This document shows positions 15,701-21,786 of a stretch of 25,154 bases of DNA, one piece after another (position 1 is the stretch's first letter; each line of letters opens with the position of its first letter). The position numbers and the translations under genes are program-made. Below the pieces are notes generated by a model. The model was not told the DNA's origin. It was given only the letters and a program-made list of their open reading frames with translations, and searched no databases. Source of the stretch: CAZIQY01 sp964541605 (lineage in GTDB: Bacteria; Desulfobacterota; Syntrophia; Syntrophales; UBA2185); contig CAZIQY010000038.1 in assembly GCA_964541605.1 (NCBI GenBank), positions 1 to 25,154 of the forward strand. Direction: 5' to 3'.

Positions 15701-15866
15701 CGTCGATGCGCCGCGGGGGAGGGACAAAGGTCGGGACATCCGCCATGGAAACGGACACCTGTTTTGCCTGCTCCACGGACATTTTACCGGCACATGCGGG
15801 AATTATGGATAGTACAATGACCATCAGAACCAGCGTTTTAAGGAGAGAAATGTTCGATCTGTTCAT
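12759..15866 (-). CDS. TPR-CHAT domain lipoprotein (putative caspase-like protease)
   Basis: A 1035-residue protein. The signal peptide (hydrophobic run LVLMVIVLSI) ends in a lipobox IPAC with the lipidated Cys at C25. Ala at +2 would favour outer-membrane sorting by E. coli rules. The long helical middle (about 60-520) has many TPR-like pairs, for example ELGRLQQALDDYNEAMRRM and NFSRAVELLEESLKI. A charged helical stretch follows to about 620. The C-terminal CHAT domain (about 640-1030) keeps the caspase-type dyad: H876 in FATHAL and C927 in LSACNTG, then GLGRAFFYAGTRAILASMYP. The ATG at 15866 has GAGG 7 nt upstream, and the longer reading lacks a signal peptide. CHAT peptidases cut partner proteins in several bacterial signalling and defence systems, but no partner gene is evident here. 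It converges on the solute-binding gene with a 22-bp gap. Protease activity is a prediction. Confidence 0.86.
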   Translation of the reverse strand: MNRSNISLLKTLVLMVIVLSIIPACAGKMSVEQAKQVSVSMADVPTFVPPPRRIDDILTILEQPGQFDKAVTEKLKARADAEIPENADGRFFTGRGTAASELGRLQQALDDYNEAMRRMEEAGVHNPNVMRFLAAVESRIGNFSRAVELLEESLKISENPSTYARLVNNYVLMGKLEKADQTVRNAVQFCAISQNRRNPPFVLRCDIEIAGMEAYLLEARAKYIEAEKFLRQRIKLTQMWKEERPGWLIQMKQHLAMNLLGQERLLEAEVEARQALTESLGHGGKDSLLTVSISATIANILRAQGRLSEAEKLASTAADILEYNGIPDDSNAMSNARMLLGSIKATKGDFSGAMKEFMLATKGVKEDQYLYKKRFMGNPNYSLTLVMAGRLEQAVRLMTNTHETAKKRFGERHYITAERLAIRGLALYRMKKIREAFRDLSAATDVLIHHQAEKGDFSKARRLKIILDGYIDLLADIHGTPVEKELGIDAAGTAFKIAEASRSRTVQGAVVASSARAAETNPELNDLIRKEQDALRQIDVLEATVLDLFDAPQKEQKPETIQNLCDNIETLRKAHASLLDEIKKRSPRYAEIVTPQPATPEVVKKLLRPDESFVSIHISEDRSHLWAIPYQGNMKFASVPVGKKEIAGMVDNLRKSLDPKPQTFGDIPEFDTAIAYDLYARLIRPVEDGWKDARDLLFVVDAPLNLLPLAVLPTAPVKSDAGKAELFSSYRQVSWLIRKASITLLPSVSSLIPLRTYAGGEKGRRTFIGFGDPVFSPDQLSLLKTEGKTEGKSQEAHIKVRGIRLTAKGGLDDAKLTSTHLENLSRLPDTAEEIETIARVLEADPERDVFLREKASKRVVKSMNLSDRRIIAFATHALVPGDLDGLDQPALALSAPRITGDNEDGLLTMADIMKLKLDADWVILSACNTGAADGAGAEAISGLGRAFFYAGTRAILASMYPVETTSAKKLVTRLFELQKKDRTLTRAKALQESMVELINSPGLIDENSGKIVASYAHPLFWAPFVLVGDGSGSMK

Positions 15867-15908
15867 AGGGGAGCCTCTCTTTGTTACTCTTGATGAGTTC
15901 GAAATTAT

Positions 15909-15988
15909 CGTCCTTCCGTGAAAGCCGGAATCCGGAAAGCACACAACTAATCGAAAGAACTGGATTCCGGATCAAGTCCGGAATGACA
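15909..15988. repeat. Interspersed bipartite palindromic repeat, copy 1
   Basis: The right half (15959-15988) is identical over 30 bases to part of the copy at 24086-24115. It contains a perfect hairpin ATTCCGGA-tcaag-TCCGGAAT and ends in GGAATGACA. The left half (15909-15935) is a degraded hairpin, TTCCG...CGGAA. It lies 20 bp beyond the threonine synthase stop codon and before the CHAT gene start, so it could also act as a transcript-end structure. Such TGTCATTCC-type elements are common in deltaproteobacterial genomes. Confidence 0.75.
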
Positions 15989-16008
15989 TAAAGGGTTTTT
16001 CATATTTT

Positions 16009-17409
16009 TTACGAACTCGTCATTTTCAGATGGCCGCACAAATAGTCCCTGAATTCATCATAGCTGGCGGAGAGCATGACGGATTCTCCCGTTCTTCGAT
16101 CAATGTCTTTCATGCTCTGAGGAAGATCGGGAGTCATTTTTAGGAGAGCTTGTATTTCGTCCGGAAATTTCGCCGGGTGGGCGGTTTCGAGGGACACACA
16201 CAGGGGAAAATCTCCAAATCGATCCAGGTAGATCTCGAGACCACTCCAGCCCACGGCGCCGTGGGGCTCCAGGAGCACGCGGAAACGCTCGTAAACCCGC
16301 CTGATCGTTTTTTTTGTCTCGTCATCGGATACGCTGACGGAGAAGATATGACGTCTCATTTCTTCGATGTCCGGGTATCTGTGAACGGTGCCGCCGCGAT
16401 CCACCGTCCCGCCGTACAGGTCAAAAAAGCGGGCGAGGTTGCTTGGATGCCCTACATTCATTGCGTTTGAAATACAGGCCCTGGATGGCGAAATTTTCCG
16501 ATAGATACCTGTTTCCAAATACTTAGGAAACTCGTCATTTTCATTGGTCGGCATGACGAGTTTTTTCACAGGCAGTCCCATCCTTCTGGCATATTCGCAG
16601 CCGAGGGCATCGCCGAAATTTCCCGACGGGACGGAATACACGACTTCTTCCCCTCCCTGTGCAAGTTGAGCATAAGCCCAGACATAATAAACGATTTGCG
16701 GGAGAATCCTGCCGAAGTTGATGGAATTTGCGGAGGTCAGATTAAAACCTGAAAGCGACGGGTCGGAAAAGGCTTGCTTGACCAGATTTTGGCAGTCGTC
16801 GAACTTCCCGTCGACAGAGATGGCCTGAACGTTTTCGCCGATGGTGTCCAGTTGTTTTTTCTGTCTGCCGCTGACCTCGGCGCGGGGATAAAGGATATAG
16901 ACGTCGATGCCTTCCACCCCCTTAAAGGCCTCTCCGACGGCGCTTCCCGTATCTCCCGATGTGGCTACGAGGATGTTCAGACGCGAACCTCGATTTCGAA
17001 GATAGCCCATCAGGCGGGCCATCATTCTTGCGGCAAAGTCCTTGAAAGAAGCCGTCGGTCCCTGGTCGAGCCTCATGATGTATTTGCGGTCGATAACTCT
17101 TTCCAAAGGAACCGGGTAATTGTATGATTCCGCGATGATTTTTTCGAGTATACCTTCGGGAACATCATGACGTAAAAAGGCTTTTGTCACCAGGATTGCC
17201 GCCGCGCTGTAGGGAGCATCTTTTAGAGCCATAATATCATGGTAAGCAAGAAGGGGGATCGGATCCGGCATGTAGAGTCCCTCATCGGGCGCCTGGCCCT
17301 GTAAAAGAGCCTCTTGAAAGGAAACGGTTTCCATGAACGGAACAATTCCGGAAACGGCGTTAAGGTGTCTGTTGGTGCTGTAGAAATGTATGCTTTGAAG
17401 GTGAGTCAT
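16009..17409 (-). CDS. thrC: Threonine synthase
   Basis: A PLP-dependent enzyme that turns O-phosphohomoserine into threonine, the last step of threonine synthesis, in the cytoplasm. The product of about 466 residues has the family opening FYSTNRHLNAVSGIVPF, the PLP lysine in GPTASFKDFAARMM (residue 123 from this start), SGDTGSAVGEAFKGV for cofactor phosphate binding, and VPSGNFGDALGCEYARRMG. Length and motifs fit the long bacterial/fungal-type enzyme. Two starts four codons apart (17421 and 17409) are possible, neither with a good Shine-Dalgarno sequence. 17409 is favoured because a -10-like box at 17439-17444 would otherwise leave almost no leader. The gene diverges from the Rrf2/isc unit and is followed by a palindromic repeat. 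It draws on the same homoserine pool as the metX-like gene at the right end. Confidence 0.93.
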   Translation of the reverse strand: MTHLQSIHFYSTNRHLNAVSGIVPFMETVSFQEALLQGQAPDEGLYMPDPIPLLAYHDIMALKDAPYSAAAILVTKAFLRHDVPEGILEKIIAESYNYPVPLERVIDRKYIMRLDQGPTASFKDFAARMMARLMGYLRNRGSRLNILVATSGDTGSAVGEAFKGVEGIDVYILYPRAEVSGRQKKQLDTIGENVQAISVDGKFDDCQNLVKQAFSDPSLSGFNLTSANSINFGRILPQIVYYVWAYAQLAQGGEEVVYSVPSGNFGDALGCEYARRMGLPVKKLVMPTNENDEFPKYLETGIYRKISPSRACISNAMNVGHPSNLARFFDLYGGTVDRGGTVHRYPDIEEMRRHIFSVSVSDDETKKTIRRVYERFRVLLEPHGAVGWSGLEIYLDRFGDFPLCVSLETAHPAKFPDEIQALLKMTPDLPQSMKDIDRRTGESVMLSASYDEFRDYLCGHLKMTSS

Positions 17410-17438
17410 AGCTTTTATCATTTCTGAAATGATGTTTT

Positions 17439-17444
17439 ATCATA
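17439..17444 (-). promoter_or_regulatory. Possible -10 box of thrC
   Basis: TATGAT on the minus strand (five of six consensus bases) with a poor TTGGGC about 19 nt upstream. It would start transcription only about 23 nt before the ATG at 17409. Confidence 0.3.
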
Positions 17445-17500
17445 CCGTAATAGAATATTACTTGCCCAAAAACTGACGTAGTTTGCACAGAGATTTTCTA

Positions 17501-17514
17501 TCACAATCATGTGA
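17501..17514. promoter_or_regulatory. Palindrome TCACA-N4-TGTGA in the thrC/Rrf2 intergenic region
   Basis: TCACAATCATGTGA has perfect 5-bp arms. The arm sequences equal Crp half-sites but with a 4-nt centre rather than the classical order TGTGA-N6-TCACA. It lies between the two divergent genes, upstream of the Rrf2 -35 box. It could be an operator for a Crp/Fnr-family or other regulator; chance is also possible. Confidence 0.3.
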
Positions 17515-17538
17515 CACAATCAAACATGTAATTTTTTC

Positions 17539-17544
17539 TTGACA
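17539..17544 (+). promoter_or_regulatory. -35 box of the Rrf2-isc-mnmA-nadA unit
   Basis: Exact TTGACA 67 bp before the Rrf2 ATG. The -10 box is not clear: ATTAAT (17560-17565, 15-nt spacer) and TACTAT (17566-17571, 21-nt spacer) each match four of six bases. Both overlap or adjoin the palindromic operator, as expected for a repressed promoter. Confidence 0.45.
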
Positions 17545-17562
17545 AACTTCTTTTTGTGCATT

Positions 17563-17596
17563 AATTACTATCAAAACGATAGTGATGGTAGTAATT
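17563..17596. promoter_or_regulatory. Nested palindromic operator, probable Rrf2/IscR-type autoregulatory site
   Basis: Inner palindrome ACTATC-aaaac-GATAGT (17567-17583) lies inside an outer inverted repeat AATTACTA (17563-17570) / TAGTAATT (17589-17596). Read as half-sites there is one ACTATC and two reverse copies (GATAGT, GGTAGT). It lies between the -35 box and the ribosome-binding site of the Rrf2 gene, a natural place for repression by the gene's own product. Confidence 0.6.
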
Positions 17597-17610
17597 GTTT
17601 TGGAGGTAAC

Positions 17611-18051
17611 ATGAAGCTTTCCACCAGAGCCCGGTATGGAGTCAGGTTGATGATCGCGTTGGCCCTTAATTATCCTAATGGTCCCGTCTTCTTGAAAGAT
17701 ATCGCGAAAGGAGAAAATATATCCGAGAAATATCTCAGTCTCATCATGATTCCTTTACGCTCGGCCGGTCTTGTAAATTCCATCCGCGGAGCACATGGAG
17801 GATACAGTCTGGCGAAAGAGCCTTCACAAATCAACCTGAAAGAGATTGTGGATGTCCTGGAAGGGGATTCCAGTCTTGTGGATTGCGTGAAAGACCCTTC
17901 AACCTGTCCGAGGGTTCCCATCTGCGTGAGTCGCGACGTCTGGGCAATGATTGGTGGAAAAATTTCTGAAACGCTGAGTGCAATCACTCTGGATACATTG
18001 GTAAAAATGAACCAGGAAAAAACTCAACAGGCGATCATGCATAATATATAA
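17611..18051 (+). CDS. iscR: Rrf2 family transcriptional regulator (IscR-like)
   Basis: A 146-residue DNA-binding regulator. The N-terminus MKLSTRARYGVRLMIAL is the Rrf2 hallmark, followed by a winged helix with the recognition segment ENISEKYLSLIMIPLRSAGL and wing IRGAHGGYSLAK. Three cysteines, C92, C99 and C105 (spacing CX6CX5C), match the [Fe-S] ligands of IscR (C92, C98, C104 in E. coli) with one extra residue. The histidine ligand that follows in E. coli IscR is replaced by Arg (CVSRDVW). It probably senses cluster status and controls the iscS-iscU-mnmA-nadA genes downstream. The ATG at 17611 is preferred to upstream starts because GGAGG lies 4 nt before it and the family N-terminus begins here. 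A nested palindrome sits just upstream. Family certain; IscR role likely; CymR-type sulfur control is the alternative. Confidence 0.88.
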   Translation: MKLSTRARYGVRLMIALALNYPNGPVFLKDIAKGENISEKYLSLIMIPLRSAGLVNSIRGAHGGYSLAKEPSQINLKEIVDVLEGDSSLVDCVKDPSTCPRVPICVSRDVWAMIGGKISETLSAITLDTLVKMNQEKTQQAIMHNI

Positions 18052-18108
18052 CGGGCAAATCACCCAAGAGGAGAGTTTTCGAGGAGCTCTTATGAAAAGG
18101 ATTTTACC

Positions 18109-19281
18109 ATGAAAAACATATATCTGGATTATGCCGCGACGACTCCGACCGATCCGCGGGTCGTGGAGGCCATGCTGCCCTGCTTTACGGAGGTTTACGG
18201 AAACCCGTCAAGCCTCCATGCCTTCGGACAGACGGCAAAGCATCGCATAGAAGAGGCGAGGCATACGGTTGCTTTTTTTATAGGGACAACCCCGGAGGAA
18301 ATAGTATTTACAAGCGGCGGGACGGAGAGCAACAACGCTGTGATTAAAGGCATCGCCGGCGCCCGACGCGACAAGGGCAATCATATCATCACGTCAAAGA
18401 TAGAACATCACGCCATTCTGGAGCCCTGTCATTTTCTGGAGAAACAGGGGTTTGAAGTGACGTACCTTCCCGTCGATGAATATGGCCTGATCGATCCCGT
18501 GCATCTGGAAAAGGCGATCACGGACAAAACCATTTTGATTTCGATCATGCACGCCAATAATGAGATCGGCGCCATCCAGCCCATCGCTGAAATAGGCCGG
18601 ATTGCCAGGGAGAGGGGGATCTATTTTCATACGGATGCCGTACAGACATTCGGTCACCTTCCTATCAACGTCAACGAGTTGAACGTAGACCTTCTCAGCG
18701 CATCGGGTCACAAACTGTACGGTCCGAAAGGCGTGGGCATCCTGTATGTGAGAAAGGGCGTGCGCATACTCCCCTTCATGCAAGGCGGGGGGCAGGAGAA
18801 AGGACGACGGGCTTCGACCCACAACGTGCCGGGAATCGTGGGTTTCGGAAAGGCGGTGGAATTGGCCAAGATGGAGATGGAGGATGAGAGGTTTCATCTG
18901 ACGGCGCTGCGGGACAAATTGATTAATGGCATTCTCAACAAAATTCCTCATTCGCGTTTGAACGGCCATCCGACCAGAAGGCTGCCGAACAATGTCAATG
19001 TTTCCATTGCCTACGTGGAAGGAGAATCCATGCTTCTGAATCTTGATATGGAGGGAATCGCCTGTTCAACGGGTTCCGCTTGTTCTTCAACAAGCCTGGA
19101 ACCATCTCATGTCCTGGCAGCGATCGGTCTTCCTCATGAGCTTATACACGGATCGCTCAGGTTTACTCTTGGGAAGCCGACGTCGGAGGAGGATATCGAC
19201 CGTGTCCTCACGGTTCTGTCGGCCATTGTAGAAAAACTGCGTTCAATGTCTCCCCTGTATAAAAAGGAGGTTAAATCGTAA
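18109..19281 (+). CDS. iscS: Cysteine desulfurase (IscS/NifS type I)
   Basis: A PLP enzyme that removes sulfur from cysteine as an enzyme-bound persulfide and releases alanine, feeding Fe-S assembly and tRNA thiolation. The 390-residue length is normal. The opening IYLDYAATTPTDPRV, the PLP lysine K202 in SASGHKLYGPKG, the conserved HxxxxxxC-type region around IEHHAILEP (98-106) and the catalytic Cys C325 in GSACSSTSLEPSHVL are all present; the extended Cys loop marks type I. AAAAGG lies 8 nt before the ATG. A six-codon open frame with its own GAGGAG ends across this start (ATGA), so translational coupling is possible. The stop overlaps the iscU start by one base. It is the second gene of the Rrf2 unit. 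Confidence 0.95.
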   Translation: MKNIYLDYAATTPTDPRVVEAMLPCFTEVYGNPSSLHAFGQTAKHRIEEARHTVAFFIGTTPEEIVFTSGGTESNNAVIKGIAGARRDKGNHIITSKIEHHAILEPCHFLEKQGFEVTYLPVDEYGLIDPVHLEKAITDKTILISIMHANNEIGAIQPIAEIGRIARERGIYFHTDAVQTFGHLPINVNELNVDLLSASGHKLYGPKGVGILYVRKGVRILPFMQGGGQEKGRRASTHNVPGIVGFGKAVELAKMEMEDERFHLTALRDKLINGILNKIPHSRLNGHPTRRLPNNVNVSIAYVEGESMLLNLDMEGIACSTGSACSSTSLEPSHVLAAIGLPHELIHGSLRFTLGKPTSEEDIDRVLTVLSAIVEKLRSMSPLYKKEVKS

Positions 19282-19679
19282 TGGAAGCGTACAGTGAAAA
19301 AGTAATGGACCATTTCAGGAGTCCAAGAAACGTCGGCGAGATGGAAAACCACGACGGTGTCGGGAAGGTGGGAAATCCCGTATGCGGTGACATCATGGAG
19401 CTCTATATCAAGGTTAAGGACGGCGTCATCATCGATGCGAAGTTCAAAACCTTCGGTTGCGGCGCCGCGATTGCCACCAGCTCCATGGTTACGGAACTGG
19501 TGAAAAACAAGACGGTTGAAGAGGCCCTGAAAATCTCCAACCGGGCCGTTGCGGAAGCGCTGGGGGGATTGCCTCCCATCAAGATGCATTGTTCCGTTCT
19601 TGCCGAGGAGGCCCTGAAAAAGGCTCTGGATGATTACAGGCAAAGATCTGTCAAGGAATCATCTGAGAAAGCGGCATGA
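19281..19679 (+). CDS. iscU: Fe-S cluster assembly scaffold (IscU/NifU N-terminal type)
   Basis: A 132-residue scaffold on which IscS-derived sulfur and iron are built into [2Fe-2S] or [4Fe-4S] clusters before transfer to target proteins. The three invariant cysteines are C35 (NPVCGD), C60 (FGCGAAIA) and C104 (KMHCSVL), with the conserved D37 beside the first. The start MEAYSEKVMDHFRSPRNVG is typical of the NifU-like IscU of anaerobes. The ATG shares its first base with the iscS stop (TAATG), and AAGGAGG lies about 8 nt upstream within the end of iscS, so the two are translationally coupled. There is no hscA, hscB, fdx or iscA nearby, so this is a minimal ISC pair of the kind seen in many anaerobes. 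Confidence 0.93.
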   Translation: MEAYSEKVMDHFRSPRNVGEMENHDGVGKVGNPVCGDIMELYIKVKDGVIIDAKFKTFGCGAAIATSSMVTELVKNKTVEEALKISNRAVAEALGGLPPIKMHCSVLAEEALKKALDDYRQRSVKESSEKAA

Positions 19680-19696
19680 TGTGAGGCGGTGAGCAC

Positions 19697-20776
19697 TTGT
19701 CTGAGGGTAAAATACGTAAAAAAGTTCTGGTGGCGATGAGCGGCGGTGTCGATTCTTCCGTCGCCGCCCTGTTGCTGCAAAATGAAGGATATGACGTTGC
19801 CGGCGCCACCATGTGTCTGGGCATCGGAGGTGGCGAGGAGCAGGTAAAATGCTGCGGGCCCATGGCTGTCGACGATGCCGGACGGGTCTGCGACCACCTG
19901 AAAATACCGCACTATGTTTTGGATTATAAAGAGGAACTGGAAGAAAAGGTTATTGCCAGATTCGTCAGCGAGTATGGAAAAGGAAGGACGCCGAATCCCT
20001 GTGTGGATTGCAACCGCCATCTGAAATTCGGCAGCCTCCTTCAGAAGGCGAAAGCCATGGGTTTTGATTTTTTTGCCACCGGGCATTATGCCGCTGTCGG
20101 AAGCCGCGGCGGGGAATTATGTTTGAAAAGGCCGAAGGACCGAAAAAAAGATCAGACGTACTTTCTCTACCCTGTTCCGCATGGGGAATTGAAATCGATT
20201 TTATTTCCTCTGGCGTCTCTGACCAAGGAAGAAGTCAGGCAGGCGGCGAAAAAAGCCTCTTTGCCGGTGGCCGAAAAACTAGAAAGTCAGGATATCTGTT
20301 TTGTGACTGAGAAAAACTATCAGGCCTTTTTATCGGAGCGTGGACAGGCATTGAAACCGGGTCCGATTGTAGATGTTCGGAATAATATCATGGGAACGCA
20401 CCGGGGGATTGCTTTTTACACGATCGGTCAGCGGGGCGGTCTGGGGATCAGTCACAGGACGCCGCTTTACGTCATCTCCATAGACGCTGCGGATAACCGG
20501 ATCATCGTGGGAGAAAAAGAGCGCCTCAGAGCAAAGGGGCTGATTGCCGGAAATATGAATCGTCTAACTGAATTCTGGCCTGCGCAGGTTTATGCCAAGA
20601 TCAGATATCGGAAAAAAGAGTCCCTGTGCGAGGTGATTTTCGAAAATGACGGGGTCAAAGTGACCTTTGCCGAAAAACAGGAGGCCATCACACCCGGTCA
20701 GTCTGTCGTCTTTTATGCGGACGACTGTGTCCTTGGGGGAGGAGAGATAGAAGAGGTTCTGCATGGAACTTGTTGA
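19697..20776 (+). CDS. mnmA: tRNA-specific 2-thiouridylase
   Basis: An ATP-dependent enzyme that puts sulfur on C2 of U34 in tRNAs for Lys, Glu and Gln. The 359 residues include the PP-loop SGGVDSS (15-21), C102 and C105 in TPNPCVDCN, and C201 in SQDICFV, the pair of reactive cysteines plus a third that supports the persulfide or Fe-S models for this family. Further cysteines occur at 40, 52, 53 and 65 (KCCGPMAVDDAGRVC). The start must be TTG 19697: an in-frame TGA lies five codons upstream and the next ATG is inside the PP-loop segment. GAGG and GGTGA precede it. It follows iscU by 17 bp and overlaps nadA by 14 bp, so IscS is the obvious sulfur donor. Confidence 0.94.
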   Translation: MSEGKIRKKVLVAMSGGVDSSVAALLLQNEGYDVAGATMCLGIGGGEEQVKCCGPMAVDDAGRVCDHLKIPHYVLDYKEELEEKVIARFVSEYGKGRTPNPCVDCNRHLKFGSLLQKAKAMGFDFFATGHYAAVGSRGGELCLKRPKDRKKDQTYFLYPVPHGELKSILFPLASLTKEEVRQAAKKASLPVAEKLESQDICFVTEKNYQAFLSERGQALKPGPIVDVRNNIMGTHRGIAFYTIGQRGGLGISHRTPLYVISIDAADNRIIVGEKERLRAKGLIAGNMNRLTEFWPAQVYAKIRYRKKESLCEVIFENDGVKVTFAEKQEAITPGQSVVFYADDCVLGGGEIEEVLHGTC

Positions 20777-21683
20777 AAAGATAAACCGATTAAAAAGGGA
20801 AAGAAACGCCGTCATTCTGGCGCACAATTATCAGATCCCCGAAATTCAGGATATTGCGGATTATGTGGGAGATTCTCTGGGGTTAAGTGTTCAGGCGTCG
20901 CAAACAACGTCTGATGTGATCGTTTTCTGCGGTGTCTATTTCATGGCAGAGACGGCGAAAATCCTTTCACCGGACAGGATTGTTCTCATCCCGGACGAGA
21001 AAGCGGGGTGCCCCATGGCGGATATGATCACGGCGGATCAATTGCAAAAACTGAAGGCGGAACACCCTCAGGCAAAGGTTTTGTGTTATGTGAACACAAC
21101 GGCAGCGGTAAAAGCCGAATGTGATGTCTGTTGCACCTCCGGGAATGCCGAACAGATCGTCAGAGAGGCATTTCGGAGCGAGGACGAAATCATTTTTGCT
21201 CCCGATCAGTATCTGGCCCATTATGTATCCACACAGGCCGGACGGGATTTCATAACATGGAAGGGTTTCTGTCCGACGCACGTCAGGATATTGCCGGAGA
21301 ATATTTTGGAACAAAAGGAACATTATCCCGCAGCGAAGGTTATCGTGCATCCCGAATGCACAGCCGGCGTCACCGGGCTGGCCGACCGGGTACTCTCGAC
21401 GGGGGGAATGTTGCGATATGCCGGGGAAACGAGCGAGACAGAATTTATCGTGGGGACGGAGATCGGCATTCTCCATCGGCTGAGAAAGGAAAATCCCGGA
21501 AAGTCCTTCTATCCCGTGTCGGAGCGGGCGGTATGTCCGAACATGAAACTGACCACTCTGGAAAAAGTCCTGTGGTCGCTTGAGGAAATGCGTTACGAAG
21601 TCACGGTGCCTGATCATATCATGGATCGGGCCAGGAACAGCCTGCAAAGGATGCTCGATTTCAGTCTCCGTCCTTCGATGTGA
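20763..21683 (+). CDS. nadA: Quinolinate synthase A
   Basis: A [4Fe-4S] enzyme that condenses iminoaspartate with dihydroxyacetone phosphate to quinolinate, the precursor of NAD. The 306-residue length is normal. Three cluster ligands are at C83 (KAGCPMAD), C170 (KGFCPTH) and C258 (AVCPNMK), in the same spacing as the characterised thermophilic enzyme. The signature AHNYQIPEIQDIADYVGDS opens the protein. GGAGGAG-type sequence about 13 nt before the ATG lies in the end of mnmA, and the 14-bp overlap indicates translational coupling. nadB and nadC are absent from the window. Its place at the end of the isc unit fits a need for cluster loading, and it may be regulated by the Rrf2 protein. Confidence 0.95.
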   Translation: MELVEKINRLKRERNAVILAHNYQIPEIQDIADYVGDSLGLSVQASQTTSDVIVFCGVYFMAETAKILSPDRIVLIPDEKAGCPMADMITADQLQKLKAEHPQAKVLCYVNTTAAVKAECDVCCTSGNAEQIVREAFRSEDEIIFAPDQYLAHYVSTQAGRDFITWKGFCPTHVRILPENILEQKEHYPAAKVIVHPECTAGVTGLADRVLSTGGMLRYAGETSETEFIVGTEIGILHRLRKENPGKSFYPVSERAVCPNMKLTTLEKVLWSLEEMRYEVTVPDHIMDRARNSLQRMLDFSLRPSM

Positions 21684-21786
21684 AAGGGAACTCCCCCGCT
21701 TACATTTCCAAAGGATCCCGTGACGCATTGTCGTCAAACGTTTAATTTTATCAGAATCTTAAAAATATGCTGAAAAGGATAACATC

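Noticed and set aside
20967..21737. Minus-strand open frame of 256 residues opposite nadA
   Set aside because: nadA is unmistakable in the other strand, and the antisense frame has no start signal or domain.
21684..21786. SAM or other riboswitch in front of metY
   Set aside because: The 103-bp gap is too short for most SAM riboswitch classes, and I see no conserved core or terminator hairpin.
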